A DNA stretch of 19,166 nt from CAIWXH01 sp964555675 (GCA_964555675.1 CAZKTU010000118.1:1-19166); one strand, 5' to 3'. Positions 7,172 to 14,447 are shown, counted from the stretch's first letter. Program-made: numbers and translations. Notes: a model not told the origin generated them from the letters alone.

Positions 7172-7218
7172 TGCAGACTCCTGTGTTGTTGTACTATGAC
7201 CAGGTAGAGGGCTCTATT

Positions 7219-8037
7219 CTACACCCCGCTGAAGGCGCCGAATCCGCCGTCGACCGCCACGACGACGCCGTTGACGAAGCTGGCGCCGGGGCTGCAGAGC
7301 CAGATCAGGGTGCTGAGCAGCTCTTCGGGCTCTCCGAAGCGGCCGGCGGGGGTATGATCGACGATGGTCTGACCCCTGGGGGTGAGCGAGCCGTCGTCGT
7401 TGAGCAGCAGGGCGCGGTTCTGCTCGCCGACGAAGAAGCCGGGGGCGATGGCGTTGACGCGCAGGCCGGCCCCGCAGGTGCGGGCCAGCTCGACGGCGAG
7501 CCAGCGGGTGGCGTTGTCGACGGCGGCCTTGGCGACGCCGTAGCCGACCACGCGGGTCAGGGCGCGCTGGGCGGCCATCGAGGAGATATTGACGATGCAG
7601 CCACGCCCGGCCGCGGCCATCGGCGCGCCGAAGATCTGCGAGGGCAGCAGGGTGCCCTGGAGGTTCAGGGCGATCACCGGCTCCAGCCCTTCGACCGGCA
7701 GATCGAAGAACGAGCGCCCGGGCGCGAGGGTGGCGCCGGGCATGTTGCCGCCCGCGGCGTTGACCAGGATATCGAGGCGACCCCAGCGCTCGAGCACGGC
7801 GGCCCTGGCGGCCTCGAGCTGGCCGCGGTCGAGCACATCGGCGACCAGGGCGAGGGCCCTGCCGCCGTCGGCCTCGATCGCCCCCGCCAGAGCCTCGGCC
7901 TGCTCGCGCCGGCGCCCCAGGACCCCGACGGCGACGCCGGCCCGCCCCAGGCCGCGCGCCATGACCCCGCCCAGCACTCCGGTGCCGCCCGTGACGACCG
8001 CCACCTGCCCCTCAAGGCTGAACAAGGCCTTATCCAT
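7219..8037 (-). CDS. SDR family oxidoreductase (possibly a sugar-acid dehydrogenase)
   Basis: This is a classical short-chain dehydrogenase of 272 residues with a Rossmann fold. The nucleotide-binding motif is TGGTGVLG (residues 16-23), followed by VNAAGG (92-97), N125, the catalytic Ser in NISSMAAQ (S152 or S153) and YGVAK (Y166, K170). The carboxyl end, VNGVVVAVDGGFGAFSGV, is of the usual type. The overall pattern, with NMPGAT and a long VDHTPAGRFGEPEEL segment, resembles proteins often annotated as D-mannonate oxidoreductase or gluconate 5-dehydrogenase; that narrower label is from memory and uncertain. The ATG at 8037 has GGAGGG just upstream, while a longer in-frame extension to 8136 carries an unrelated Arg-rich tail. 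It is the first gene of the SDR-LarA-M20 unit. Confidence 0.85.
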   Translation of the reverse strand: MDKALFSLEGQVAVVTGGTGVLGGVMARGLGRAGVAVGVLGRRREQAEALAGAIEADGGRALALVADVLDRGQLEAARAAVLERWGRLDILVNAAGGNMPGATLAPGRSFFDLPVEGLEPVIALNLQGTLLPSQIFGAPMAAAGRGCIVNISSMAAQRALTRVVGYGVAKAAVDNATRWLAVELARTCGAGLRVNAIAPGFFVGEQNRALLLNDDGSLTPRGQTIVDHTPAGRFGEPEELLSTLIWLCSPGASFVNGVVVAVDGGFGAFSGV

Positions 8038-8150
8038 GCCCCGACCCTCCTGCTCAAAGCGATAGGCCCGTAGGCCGGCTCGGCGGCCTCGTCCATGGCA
8101 GAAGAGCCTGGACGACCTAGCCGGCGAGCCAGCCATAGCTGACGCGGCGC

Positions 8151-8156
8151 ATTATA
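8151..8156 (-). promoter_or_regulatory. Perfect -10 box (TATAAT) upstream of the SDR-LarA-M20 unit
   Basis: Read on the minus strand the site is TATAAT, about 114 nt before the SDR start. No good -35 is seen at the usual distance. It is embedded in a GC-rich dyad: GCGGCG at 8143-8148 can pair with CGCCGC at 8170-8175, with CCCC-TAC-GGGG at 8157-8167 inside. This could be an operator or the terminator of the gene upstream. Confidence 0.45.
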
Positions 8157-8189
8157 CCCCTACGGGGCCCGCCGCGCCTGCCACGGGCA

Positions 8190-8669
8190 CTAGGCCGGGC
8201 TGGTCAGGGCGGCCCAGGCGATATTCACGCCGACGGTGACGAGCAGGCAGAGGAACAGCCCCTCGAGCTGCAGGGGGAGCAGGCTCCAGCCAAGGGCCTG
8301 GAGCAAGCCGGGGAAGAGCGCGAAGACAAGCATGAGCGCATAGATGCATGCCGCACAGCTCTGACCGAGCAGAAAGGAGCCTCCGGGCATAGCCTGGCGA
8401 GGGCCGCCGACGAGCGCGTAGATGCCGGCGGCCAGCCCAAAGAGGCTGACGAGGACAAAGACGCTGCGCCAGATAAGCGGCTGGTCGCCGGTCAGCATGG
8501 CTCCCAGGCTCATCACCCCGGGGAGCAGAAACGAGAGGTGGATCAGGTGAGCCAGGCGGCGGCGGGCGGGGTTAAGCATCCAGGCATCGTAGCGGAACTG
8601 GATGACCGCCCACCAGAGGCCGAGGAGCGTGAAGCAGAAGGAGGTCACGGTCTGATAAAACGCATCCAA
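8190..8669 (-). CDS. Four-helix membrane protein, function unknown
   Basis: A 159-residue protein with apolar segments at about 10-24, 42-60, 67-88 and 103-125, plus a further weakly separated one at 132-155, so four or five membrane helices. Residues 25-40 (FRYDAWMLNPARRR) form a basic loop. I do not recognise the family. The start is well supported: AGGAGT (8678-8683 on the complementary strand) lies 8 nt before the ATG. It lies between the LysR gene and the SDR gene on the same strand, with spacers of 97 and 152 nt, so it may be transcribed on its own. Confidence 0.65.
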   Translation of the reverse strand: MDAFYQTVTSFCFTLLGLWWAVIQFRYDAWMLNPARRRLAHLIHLSFLLPGVMSLGAMLTGDQPLIWRSVFVLVSLFGLAAGIYALVGGPRQAMPGGSFLLGQSCAACIYALMLVFALFPGLLQALGWSLLPLQLEGLFLCLLVTVGVNIAWAALTSPA

Positions 8670-8766
8670 GGGTGGCTACTCCTATAACTCTACGGGATGC
8701 GATCAAGGTCGACCAATCTATAAACTCCTCACAGCGCCGCGATTCGCCGTCGGGCTGGCTGCGAGC

Positions 8767-9672
8767 TCAGGCGAGCAGGCCGAGCTGCGCCGCCCGTTGC
8801 TCGAGCAGCGCCACCAAGGCGGCGGCGGCGGGCGCGAGGGGCGGACCCTCGGCGCGACGGACGAGGGCGCTGTCGCGGGTCAGGGGCGCGATACCCGACG
8901 GCGACAGCTCGCGCAGCAGCCCCGAGCGCACGGCATCGGCCACCTGCATCCAGGGGAAGAAGCCGACGCCCGCGCCGGCGAGGACCATCTGGCGGCCGGT
9001 GTCCATCGGCACGTCGATCGTGGGCTGCACGGCCTCGGCCAGCCTGGCCAGGGGCGCGGGCAGGGAGAGCCACCAGCGCAGCACCAGGAAGGGGCGGGCC
9101 TCGGCCACCCAATCGGGCGCCAGCCGCGGCGCTCGCGCGAGGGGATGCTGGGGGGCCGCGACCAGCAGCACGCGCTCGCGAAGGGTAAGCAGCACCTCCA
9201 GCGGCATGCTCAGGCTCTCGGGGCAGGGCCAGGCCAGGAGGGCGAGGGCGATCACCCCGTCGCGCAGCAACTCGACGATCTGCTCGTGGCGGCCGGCGCG
9301 GACCAGCACCGCGACCCCCGGGTGGGCCCCGTGGAAGCTGGCCAGGGCCGGGCCGAGGAAACTGCCCGAAAGTGACTCGAGCACGCCAATGGTGACCTGC
9401 CCGCGCTGGCCCGCCTGGGCCTGGCGGGCGGCGGCGACCCCGGCGTCGAGCACCTCGAGGGCCCGGCGAGCGTAGGGCAAGAAGCTCAGACCGAGGTCGG
9501 TGAGGGTGACGCCCCTGCCGCTTCGGCGGAAGAGGGGACCGCCCACGCTGCGCTCGAGGGCCTGGATGCGGGCGCTCACGGTCGGCTGGGCCAGCCCCAG
9601 GGCCCAGGCGGCCCGGCTGAAGCTGCCCTCGCGGACGATCCGCTCGAAGGCGGCCAGCTGCTCGACGTCCAC
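8767..9672 (-). CDS. LysR family transcriptional regulator
   Basis: A DNA-binding activator/repressor with an N-terminal winged helix-turn-helix (LAAFERIVREGSFSRAAWAL followed by AQPTVSARIQALE, then LFRRSGRGVTLTDLG) and a C-terminal effector-binding domain beginning near GQVTIGVLESL. I place the start at GTG 9672. The complementary strand has AAAGG 6 nt upstream, the resulting protein is 301 aa (usual for the family), and the HTH then begins right at the N-terminus as in other LysR proteins. An ATG at 9726 in the same frame would add 18 residues encoded by an AT-rich tandem repeat and has no ribosome-binding site. The gene is divergent from an MFS transporter 120 nt away, its most likely target. 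Confidence 0.87.
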   Translation of the reverse strand: MDVEQLAAFERIVREGSFSRAAWALGLAQPTVSARIQALERSVGGPLFRRSGRGVTLTDLGLSFLPYARRALEVLDAGVAAARQAQAGQRGQVTIGVLESLSGSFLGPALASFHGAHPGVAVLVRAGRHEQIVELLRDGVIALALLAWPCPESLSMPLEVLLTLRERVLLVAAPQHPLARAPRLAPDWVAEARPFLVLRWWLSLPAPLARLAEAVQPTIDVPMDTGRQMVLAGAGVGFFPWMQVADAVRSGLLRELSPSGIAPLTRDSALVRRAEGPPLAPAAAALVALLEQRAAQLGLLA

Positions 9673-9678
9673 GGCCGA

Positions 9679-9683
9679 CCTTT
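9679..9683 (-). promoter_or_regulatory. Shine-Dalgarno AAAGG supporting the GTG start of the LysR gene
   Basis: On the minus strand AAAGG sits 6 nt before GTG at 9672. The alternative ATG start at 9726 has no comparable site. Confidence 0.5.
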
Positions 9684-9705
9684 CATCAAGATATTCATCA
9701 AGATA
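9682..9705. repeat. Perfect 12-bp tandem duplication in the LysR leader
   Basis: TTCATCAAGATA occurs twice back to back (9682-9693 and 9694-9705). If the LysR gene starts at 9672, the duplication lies in its untranslated leader and overlaps its ribosome-binding site. It is AT-rich in an otherwise GC-rich region. Confidence 0.7.
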
Positions 9706-9719
9706 GTCGATAGGAATCA

Positions 9720-9762
9720 TTGTCAATATCCAATTGTACGATACATTCGGGCGCGTTATGCT
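9720..9762. promoter_or_regulatory. LysR/MFS divergent control region with palindrome
   Basis: TGTA-CGA-TACA (9735-9745) is a perfect interrupted palindrome and a candidate LysR-type binding site. On the + strand TTGTCA (9720-9725) with TACATT (9742-9747, 16-bp spacer), or TTGTAC (9734-9739) with TATGCT (9757-9762, 17-bp spacer), could be the MFS promoter. Both are imperfect, so the exact start site is uncertain. Confidence 0.4.
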
Positions 9763-9792
9763 TCCTGCAAGCCCACATGCCAGGGAGCACCG

Positions 9793-10959
9793 ATGTCCGA
9801 CGCCACGACAAGTCCACGACGCGCCGCCCGCTTCGACCAGGCCTACGTAACCGTCTGGGCCGCCACCCTGCTCTTCTTCGGAGCGTTCTACACGCTGCTG
9901 GTGCCCCTGCCGATCTACCTGGTGGAGGTCGGGCTGGCGGACTGGGAGATCGGCCTGGTCCTGGGCGCCTTCGGCGTCGCCTCGCTGGTCGGCCGGCCCC
10001 TCGCGGGGCTGGCCGTCGACCGCTGGGGAGCGCGCCCCGTGCTGCTGGCCGGCGCCCTGGCCCTGCTGGTCGGGGCGGTGGCGGTGCCCCTGGCGCGGGC
10101 CGTGCTACCCCTGTTCGTACTGCGCCTGTGCCAGGCCGTGGGCTACGTCTCCTTCACCACGGCGGGGACGGCCCTGGTGATCCGGCTCACGCCGCCCGAG
10201 CTGCGCGGCCAGCGGCTGGCCGTCTTCGGCGCGGCCGCGAACGTCGCGATCACCCTGATCCCGGCGCTGACCAGCGTGGCCCTGGTCGGCGCGCCCGAGA
10301 CGACGGCCTTCTACGTGGCGGGGCTGCTCGCGCTGATCGCGGGCGGGCTGGCCCTGCGGCTGCACGCGCCGCCGGCCGCGAGGGATGCGGCGGGGTGGCA
10401 GCTCGGGCCGCTGCGGCGGCTGCTGTTGCCGATGCTGGCGGCGGGCCTGACGGGCGCGGGGTTCGCGGCCTTCTTCCAATTCGTGCCGTTGCTGGCCGAG
10501 CGCAGGGGCGGGCTGGCGGCCGGTGCGCTCTACACCATCTACGGGCTGGGGATCATCGCGGCGCGCATACTGACCGGGCCACTGCTCGACCGCTGGAGCA
10601 TCGGGCGCTCGCTGAGCCTGGCGGCGGGGCTCATGACCGTCGGGCTCGCCTGGCTGGCCCTGGGCGGGGCGCCCCTCGGCGCGGCCATCGCGACCGTGCT
10701 GATCGCCTTCGGCTCGGGGCTCTCGCACCCGGCGCTGCTGGCCCATTGTGCGGCCCTGCTGCCGGGGGCGGCGGGGCGAGCGAGCGCGGGCTTCTACCTG
10801 GGGTTCGACCTGGGGATCGGGGCGGGGAGCATCCTCTTCGGGGTGATGCTGCAGCTGGCCGGGCTCAGCGGCCTCTTCGGCGCGGCGGCCCTGCTGACCC
10901 TAGCCGCGCTGCCGCTGGCGCCGCTGCTGGCGCGGCAGCGGGCCGAGGGGACGGGCTAG
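9793..10959 (+). CDS. MFS transporter
   Basis: A 388-residue, 12-helix major facilitator superfamily permease of the inner membrane. Helices are dense through the whole chain, with a short polar loop around residues 193-206 dividing the two six-helix halves. The family loop 2-3 signature is seen in VGRPLAGLAVDRWGARPVLLAG (about 57-79), and a degenerate copy, LTGPLLDRWSIGRSL, occurs in the second half. Such proteins with a small N-terminal tail are often drug or metabolite exporters, but the substrate cannot be deduced. AGGGAG lies 5 nt before the ATG. It is divergent from the LysR gene, suggesting effector-dependent control. Heptad repeats and palindromes begin about 30 nt after its stop. Confidence 0.9.
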   Translation: MSDATTSPRRAARFDQAYVTVWAATLLFFGAFYTLLVPLPIYLVEVGLADWEIGLVLGAFGVASLVGRPLAGLAVDRWGARPVLLAGALALLVGAVAVPLARAVLPLFVLRLCQAVGYVSFTTAGTALVIRLTPPELRGQRLAVFGAAANVAITLIPALTSVALVGAPETTAFYVAGLLALIAGGLALRLHAPPAARDAAGWQLGPLRRLLLPMLAAGLTGAGFAAFFQFVPLLAERRGGLAAGALYTIYGLGIIAARILTGPLLDRWSIGRSLSLAAGLMTVGLAWLALGGAPLGAAIATVLIAFGSGLSHPALLAHCAALLPGAAGRASAGFYLGFDLGIGAGSILFGVMLQLAGLSGLFGAAALLTLAALPLAPLLARQRAEGTG

Positions 10960-10990
10960 GAGAGTCCGTTGTCTGCTTGCAGGCAGTCGG

Positions 10991-11018
10991 GACCAAGGAC
11001 GAAGGACCAAGGACGAAG
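10991..11018. repeat. Four-unit 7-bp tandem repeat (GACCAAG/GACGAAG)
   Basis: Four consecutive heptamers, alternating GACCAAG and GACGAAG, occupy 10991-11018, just after the MFS gene. The same heptamer family (GACCAAN or its complement TTGGTCN) forms the larger array after argG at 17704-17955. Confidence 0.75.
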
Positions 11019-11066
11019 ATCGCGCAACGTAGGGCCAGGTCGACGTCTACGCGTGGCGCCGTGCCG

Positions 11067-11130
11067 GGGCCGTGAACGGCCCGGCAACAGTGGAGCGAAG
11101 GCCAGCTGCGTGGCCTGCCGGTTTACCGGC
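11067..11130. repeat. Hairpin-rich intergenic repeat, copy 2 (REP-like)
   Basis: Three dyads follow each other: GGGCCGT-GA-ACGGCCC (11067-11082), AGGCCA (11099-11104) with TGGCCT (11111-11116), and GCCGGT-TT-ACCGGC (11117-11130). The second and third mirror the order and loop sequences of the element at 1101-1148. It lies in the 262-nt spacer between the MFS and EamA genes and encodes nothing recognisable. Confidence 0.5.
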
Positions 11131-11152
11131 CGGGCGGGGCGAAGCGCGGCGA

Positions 11153-11158
11153 TTGACA
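11153..11158 (+). promoter_or_regulatory. Candidate -35 box (TTGACA) for the EamA transporter gene
   Basis: A perfect TTGACA lies 63 nt before the gene start at 11222. The hexamer 17 bp downstream is GATTGT (11176-11181), only half matching the -10 consensus, so the promoter call is tentative. Confidence 0.4.
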
Positions 11159-11221
11159 GGGCGGCGATGATATGCGATTGTGCGCCCTGCTGGTGGAGCT
11201 TCCACTGGGCAGGATGACACG

Positions 11222-12133
11222 ATGTCTCGTCGCACCATCGCCATTCTCTCGCTGATCTTCGTCATGGGGATCTGGGGCAGCGCATTTAGCGTCACCAAGG
11301 CCGCCATCGCCGAAACGCCGCCGGTGCTGATCGCCTTCTTGCGCTTCGCCCTCGCCGCGGTGGTCATGCTGCCGATCGCCCTGCTCAGGCCCGGGCGCCC
11401 GCCGCGCATGGTGGGGCGTCAGCTGGTCACCGTCGCGGTGATGGGCATCTGCGGCTTCAGCCTGGCCCAGGCCGGCTCGAACCTTGCGCAGATCTACATC
11501 ACCGCGACCCAGGCGGCGATCATCCAGAGCGTCATCCCGGTGCTCACCGCCGTGCTGGCCGCCGCCGTATTGCGAGAGCGACTGTCGAGCTGGGGCGCCC
11601 TGGGCATCGCCCTCTCGCTGGCCGGCGTCCTCGCGGTCGTGCTGGCGGCGGCGCCGAGCGACAGCGCCAGCAACCCGCTGCTGGGCGGGGCAATCATGCT
11701 GGGCGCGGCCTGCATGTGGGCGCTCTACACCGTCCTGGCCAAGGGCGTAGCGGGCGCCGATCAGCTCGACGTCGCGGCCTACAGCACCGCCTTCGGGGCC
11801 CTGTTCCTGCTGCCCATGGCCCTCGTCGAGGCGGGCGGCCCGCTGCTGCCCGATATTTCGGCCCGCGGCTGGCTGAGCATCATCTACCTCGGCCTATTCT
11901 CGTCGGCGGCGGCGAACCTGATCTACAACAACTCCCTGAGCTACCTGGGGGCGAGCCAGGCGGCCACCTTCATCAACCTCGTGCCGGTGGTGGGCGTCGT
12001 CGTGGCCGCGCTGTTTCTGGGCGAGGCGCTGATCGGCTGGCAGCTGGCCGGCGGGGCCCTGACCATGGCCGGCGTCTGGCTGGCGACCCGACGCCCGGCG
12101 GGCGAGGGCGAGGCCGCCGCTGGCCGGCTGTGA
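11222..12133 (+). CDS. EamA/DMT family transporter
   Basis: A 303-residue inner-membrane protein with ten predicted helices in two EamA repeats. The first repeat starts at IFVMGIWGSAFSVTKAAI and ends near residue 130 after VLTAVLAAAVLRERLSSWGALG. The second begins near LGAACMWALYTVLAKG and ends with PVVGVVVAALFLGEALIGWQ. The paired motifs PVLTAVLAA...LRE and PVVGVVVAALFLGE are hallmarks of the drug/metabolite exporter (RhaT/PecM-like) group. Substrates range over amino acids, nucleosides and toxins, and cannot be told here. The start at 11222 is chosen for AGGA 7 nt upstream; an in-frame ATG at 11180 adds residues overlapping the promoter region. It follows the MFS gene but is separated by repeats, so it probably has its own promoter. 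Confidence 0.9.
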   Translation: MSRRTIAILSLIFVMGIWGSAFSVTKAAIAETPPVLIAFLRFALAAVVMLPIALLRPGRPPRMVGRQLVTVAVMGICGFSLAQAGSNLAQIYITATQAAIIQSVIPVLTAVLAAAVLRERLSSWGALGIALSLAGVLAVVLAAAPSDSASNPLLGGAIMLGAACMWALYTVLAKGVAGADQLDVAAYSTAFGALFLLPMALVEAGGPLLPDISARGWLSIIYLGLFSSAAANLIYNNSLSYLGASQAATFINLVPVVGVVVAALFLGEALIGWQLAGGALTMAGVWLATRRPAGEGEAAAGRL

Positions 12134-12217
12134 CCTTGCCGGGCGTCGCGCGTCTGACTCAATGCAACTTCCGGGCTGGAAGGCGCACCGTCGAAACATA
12201 GCCCTGGAGCATACACC

Positions 12218-13444
12218 ATGCCGAACCGCCTGCCGGTGATCTTCGTCCACGGCCTGCTGGGCCACGGGCCCAACGAGCTAGGCCCCTTTCGTTACTGGGG
12301 CAGCGCCTTCAAAGTGCCCTCGCCCCTGCCGCGCTACGAGGCCAACGTCGGGCCGCTGAGCTCGGCTCACGACCGGGCCTGCGAGCTGGCCGCCGAGATT
12401 AAAGGAACGGTGGTCGACTATGGCGCGGACCACGCCGAGGCGGCCGGCCATGCGCGTTTCGGCAGAGACCAGCGCGGCCACGGCTTCGCGCCAGACTGGA
12501 GCGCGAGCGCGCCGGTGCACCTGGTGGGCCACAGCCTGGGGTCGCCCACCATCCGCTGCCTGCACCATCTGCTCGCCACAGACTACTGGGGCTGGGGCAG
12601 CGACGAGCGCTGGGTGGCCTCGCTCAGCACGATCTCGGGGGTCTCGAACGGCAGCACCCTGACCTACTTCTTCGGCGCCGACGAGGGCTCGGGCCTGCTG
12701 AAGCGCAGCGGCGGCATCCTGCCGCTCCTGCAGCTGCTCGAGATGGTGATCACCGGGTCGGGCGATTTCCTCGAGACGCTCTACGACTTCGACCTGCAAC
12801 ACTGGGGGATGGCCCGCCAGCGGGGCGAGCATGTGGTCGACTACCTCAAGCGCCTGGGCGCCAGCCCCTTCTTCTGGGGGAACGACAACGCCGCCTACAG
12901 CCTCTCGCTACAGGGCGCCTACGCCGACAACGGCATCTGGCCCACCTTTCCGGGGGCGTACTACTTCTCGTATGTGACCGAGCAGACCACCGTCGGCATG
13001 CTGACGGGCTACTACCGACCGACCCCGGCGATGAACCTGGGCATGATCCCCGCCTCGACCTACATCGGCCAGAAGGTCTTCTACACCCCGCCGATCCCGA
13101 CCCCGGGCTTCAGCAGCGCCGACTGGTGGGAGAATGACGGGCTGGTGCCGACCTACTCGCAGCTCTACCCGCACACCAACGGCAGCCACCCGGTGGGCGG
13201 CGAGTTCGACGCCACCACCCCGCCCGAGCACTTCCGGCCAGGTCGCTGGTATTATAAGTGGGAGCGCGACATGGACCACCTGGACATCTGCATTCTGCCC
13301 CAGATCAACCAGCGCGGCCGCCAGCGTCGCTTCTACCAGGACTTGCTGGAGCGCCTGGCGGCCCTCGACGTCCCCCAGGCGCGTGAGGCGCGCCCGTGGG
13401 CGAGCCCGGGGCCGCCAGTGGGCAGCGCCGCAGAAGAGGCATGA
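12218..13444 (+). CDS. Cytosolic alpha/beta-hydrolase related to zinc-containing family I.5 lipases
   Basis: A 408-residue hydrolase resembling Geobacillus/Staphylococcus triacylglycerol lipases. LPVIFVHGLLG (5-15) is the oxyanion-hole strand-loop, and the nucleophile is S106 in VGHSLGS. The acid is D307 in WENDGLVPTYSQL and the base H354 in DMDHLDI. VVDYGADHAEAAGHARFGR (65-83) matches the zinc-domain segment of Geobacillus lipases. D52, H72 and H78 have the same 20- and 6-residue spacings as zinc ligands D61, H81 and H87 there, and D192 in DFDLQHWGM is the likely fourth ligand. Unlike those secreted enzymes there is no signal peptide, and the nucleophile elbow is GHSLG rather than AHSQG. TGGAG is 8 nt before the ATG. 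The natural substrate, a lipid ester or possibly another ester, is unknown. Confidence 0.85.
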   Translation: MPNRLPVIFVHGLLGHGPNELGPFRYWGSAFKVPSPLPRYEANVGPLSSAHDRACELAAEIKGTVVDYGADHAEAAGHARFGRDQRGHGFAPDWSASAPVHLVGHSLGSPTIRCLHHLLATDYWGWGSDERWVASLSTISGVSNGSTLTYFFGADEGSGLLKRSGGILPLLQLLEMVITGSGDFLETLYDFDLQHWGMARQRGEHVVDYLKRLGASPFFWGNDNAAYSLSLQGAYADNGIWPTFPGAYYFSYVTEQTTVGMLTGYYRPTPAMNLGMIPASTYIGQKVFYTPPIPTPGFSSADWWENDGLVPTYSQLYPHTNGSHPVGGEFDATTPPEHFRPGRWYYKWERDMDHLDICILPQINQRGRQRRFYQDLLERLAALDVPQAREARPWASPGPPVGSAAEEA

Positions 13445-13447
13445 GCG

Positions 13448-13472
13448 CGCGCCGGGCCGATCGCCCGGCGCG
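13448..13472. terminator. 10-bp perfect hairpin between convergent genes
   Basis: CGCGCCGGGC (13448-13457) pairs completely with GCCCGGCGCG (13463-13472) across a CGATC loop. It fills most of the 31-nt space between the lipase stop (13442-13444) and the oppositely oriented GTPase stop (13476-13478). The position suits a bidirectional terminator, though no U-tract follows on either strand. Confidence 0.6.
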
Positions 13473-13475
13473 TGA

Positions 13476-14429
13476 CTAGTCAGCCTGCGCCGCCACGAGA
13501 GCCTGTGCCAGGGCCTGCTCGTCGAGGCTGCCGGGGACGCCGATGAACACCAGGGTTGTGCTCGGGTTCTGATCACCCCAGAGCGCCGCCTGGACCAGCG
13601 TCCAGCGCCGGCCCACCAGTTGAAACACGTAGCGATGGACAGGATCTTCCGCGAGCCGGACGAAGCCCTTGGAGCGCAAGACGCCCTCGGGCAGGCTGGC
13701 GGCAAGGGCCTCGAGCTGCGCCCGTAGGACCGGCTGCTCGATCCTCAGATTACAGGTCTGATAGAGCAGGTCGTGCTCCTCCTCGGGCTCGGGCCGAGGG
13801 GAAACGTCGGACCCAGCCGCAGACCCGGCGAGTTCGTGGGCGCCGAAGAGGACGGGCAGCGGCACCTGGCCGTAGCTGGTTGCATAGATCCTGGCGCCGG
13901 GGGCGACCGCGGCCAGCCAGGCCCGCAGCTCGGCCAGCTCGGCGGGGCTGACCAGGTCGGTCTTGTTCAAGACCAGCAGGTCGGCCCCCTTGAGCTGGCG
14001 CACCACCAACTCGCCGACATACTTATTGGTAGCCCTGGTGCGGATCTGCTCGGCGTCGATGACCACAATCACGCCGTCGAGATCGTAGCGCAGAATCGCC
14101 CCCGAATAGCCGATCTTCAGCGGGTCCGAGACGCCGCTGGCCTCAACCACCAGGTGGTCGAGGCGCTCGGCGTGGTCGCGCAGGCGGTTGAGGGCCACCA
14201 GAAAACCATCGGCGAGGCTGCAGCATATACAGCCACTGGCCAGCTCCATGGTCTCGCCGTCGTGGCTCACGATCAGGTCGGCGTCGATATTGATCGCGCC
14301 GAAGTCGTTGACCAGCACCGCCAGACGCAGCCCCTTGCTGTTGCGCAGCAGGTTGTTGAGCAAGGTCGTCTTGCCGGCGCCGAGGTAACCCCCGATGACG
14401 GTGTAGGGGATGTGCTTCTGTGAGATCAT
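13476..14429 (-). CDS. G3E family GTPase (CobW/COG0523, putative metallochaperone)
   Basis: A 317-residue GTPase of the CobW/ZNG/YjiA group, whose members insert or deliver zinc, cobalt or other metals to client proteins at the cost of GTP. The Walker A motif is GGYLGAGKT (13-21), and the metal-binding CxCC motif is GCICC (C67, C69, C70). VEASGVSDP is the family switch/Walker B region, and NKTD is the guanine-specificity motif. A linker near PRPEPEEEHD leads to the CobW C-terminal domain (about 225-310). The start is 18 nt after the stop of the amidohydrolase gene on the same strand, so the two are probably one transcript. Its ribosome-binding site is weak, consistent with translational coupling. 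A metal-delivery role for the neighbouring hydrolase is inference. Confidence 0.9.
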   Translation of the reverse strand: MISQKHIPYTVIGGYLGAGKTTLLNNLLRNSKGLRLAVLVNDFGAINIDADLIVSHDGETMELASGCICCSLADGFLVALNRLRDHAERLDHLVVEASGVSDPLKIGYSGAILRYDLDGVIVVIDAEQIRTRATNKYVGELVVRQLKGADLLVLNKTDLVSPAELAELRAWLAAVAPGARIYATSYGQVPLPVLFGAHELAGSAAGSDVSPRPEPEEEHDLLYQTCNLRIEQPVLRAQLEALAASLPEGVLRSKGFVRLAEDPVHRYVFQLVGRRWTLVQAALWGDQNPSTTLVFIGVPGSLDEQALAQALVAAQAD

Positions 14430-14447
14430 GGCTGCGCCTGTTGAAGA

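Noticed and set aside
4846..7207. Long plus-strand open frames (4846-6033 and 5897-7207) opposite the peptidase and larA-like genes
   Set aside because: Low-complexity Gly/Ala/Arg/Glu-rich translations with no family pattern, antisense to genes with complete active-site motifs; typical of GC-rich shadow frames.
9720..11075. 451-codon plus-strand frame overlapping the MFS gene
   Set aside because: Arg/Gly/Ala-rich shadow in another frame; the 9793-10959 frame encodes twelve hydrophobic helices and MFS motifs.
12278..13705. Minus-strand frames opposite the lipase gene (12278-12832 and 12908-13705)
   Set aside because: No motifs and low-complexity composition; opposite a gene with a full catalytic triad.
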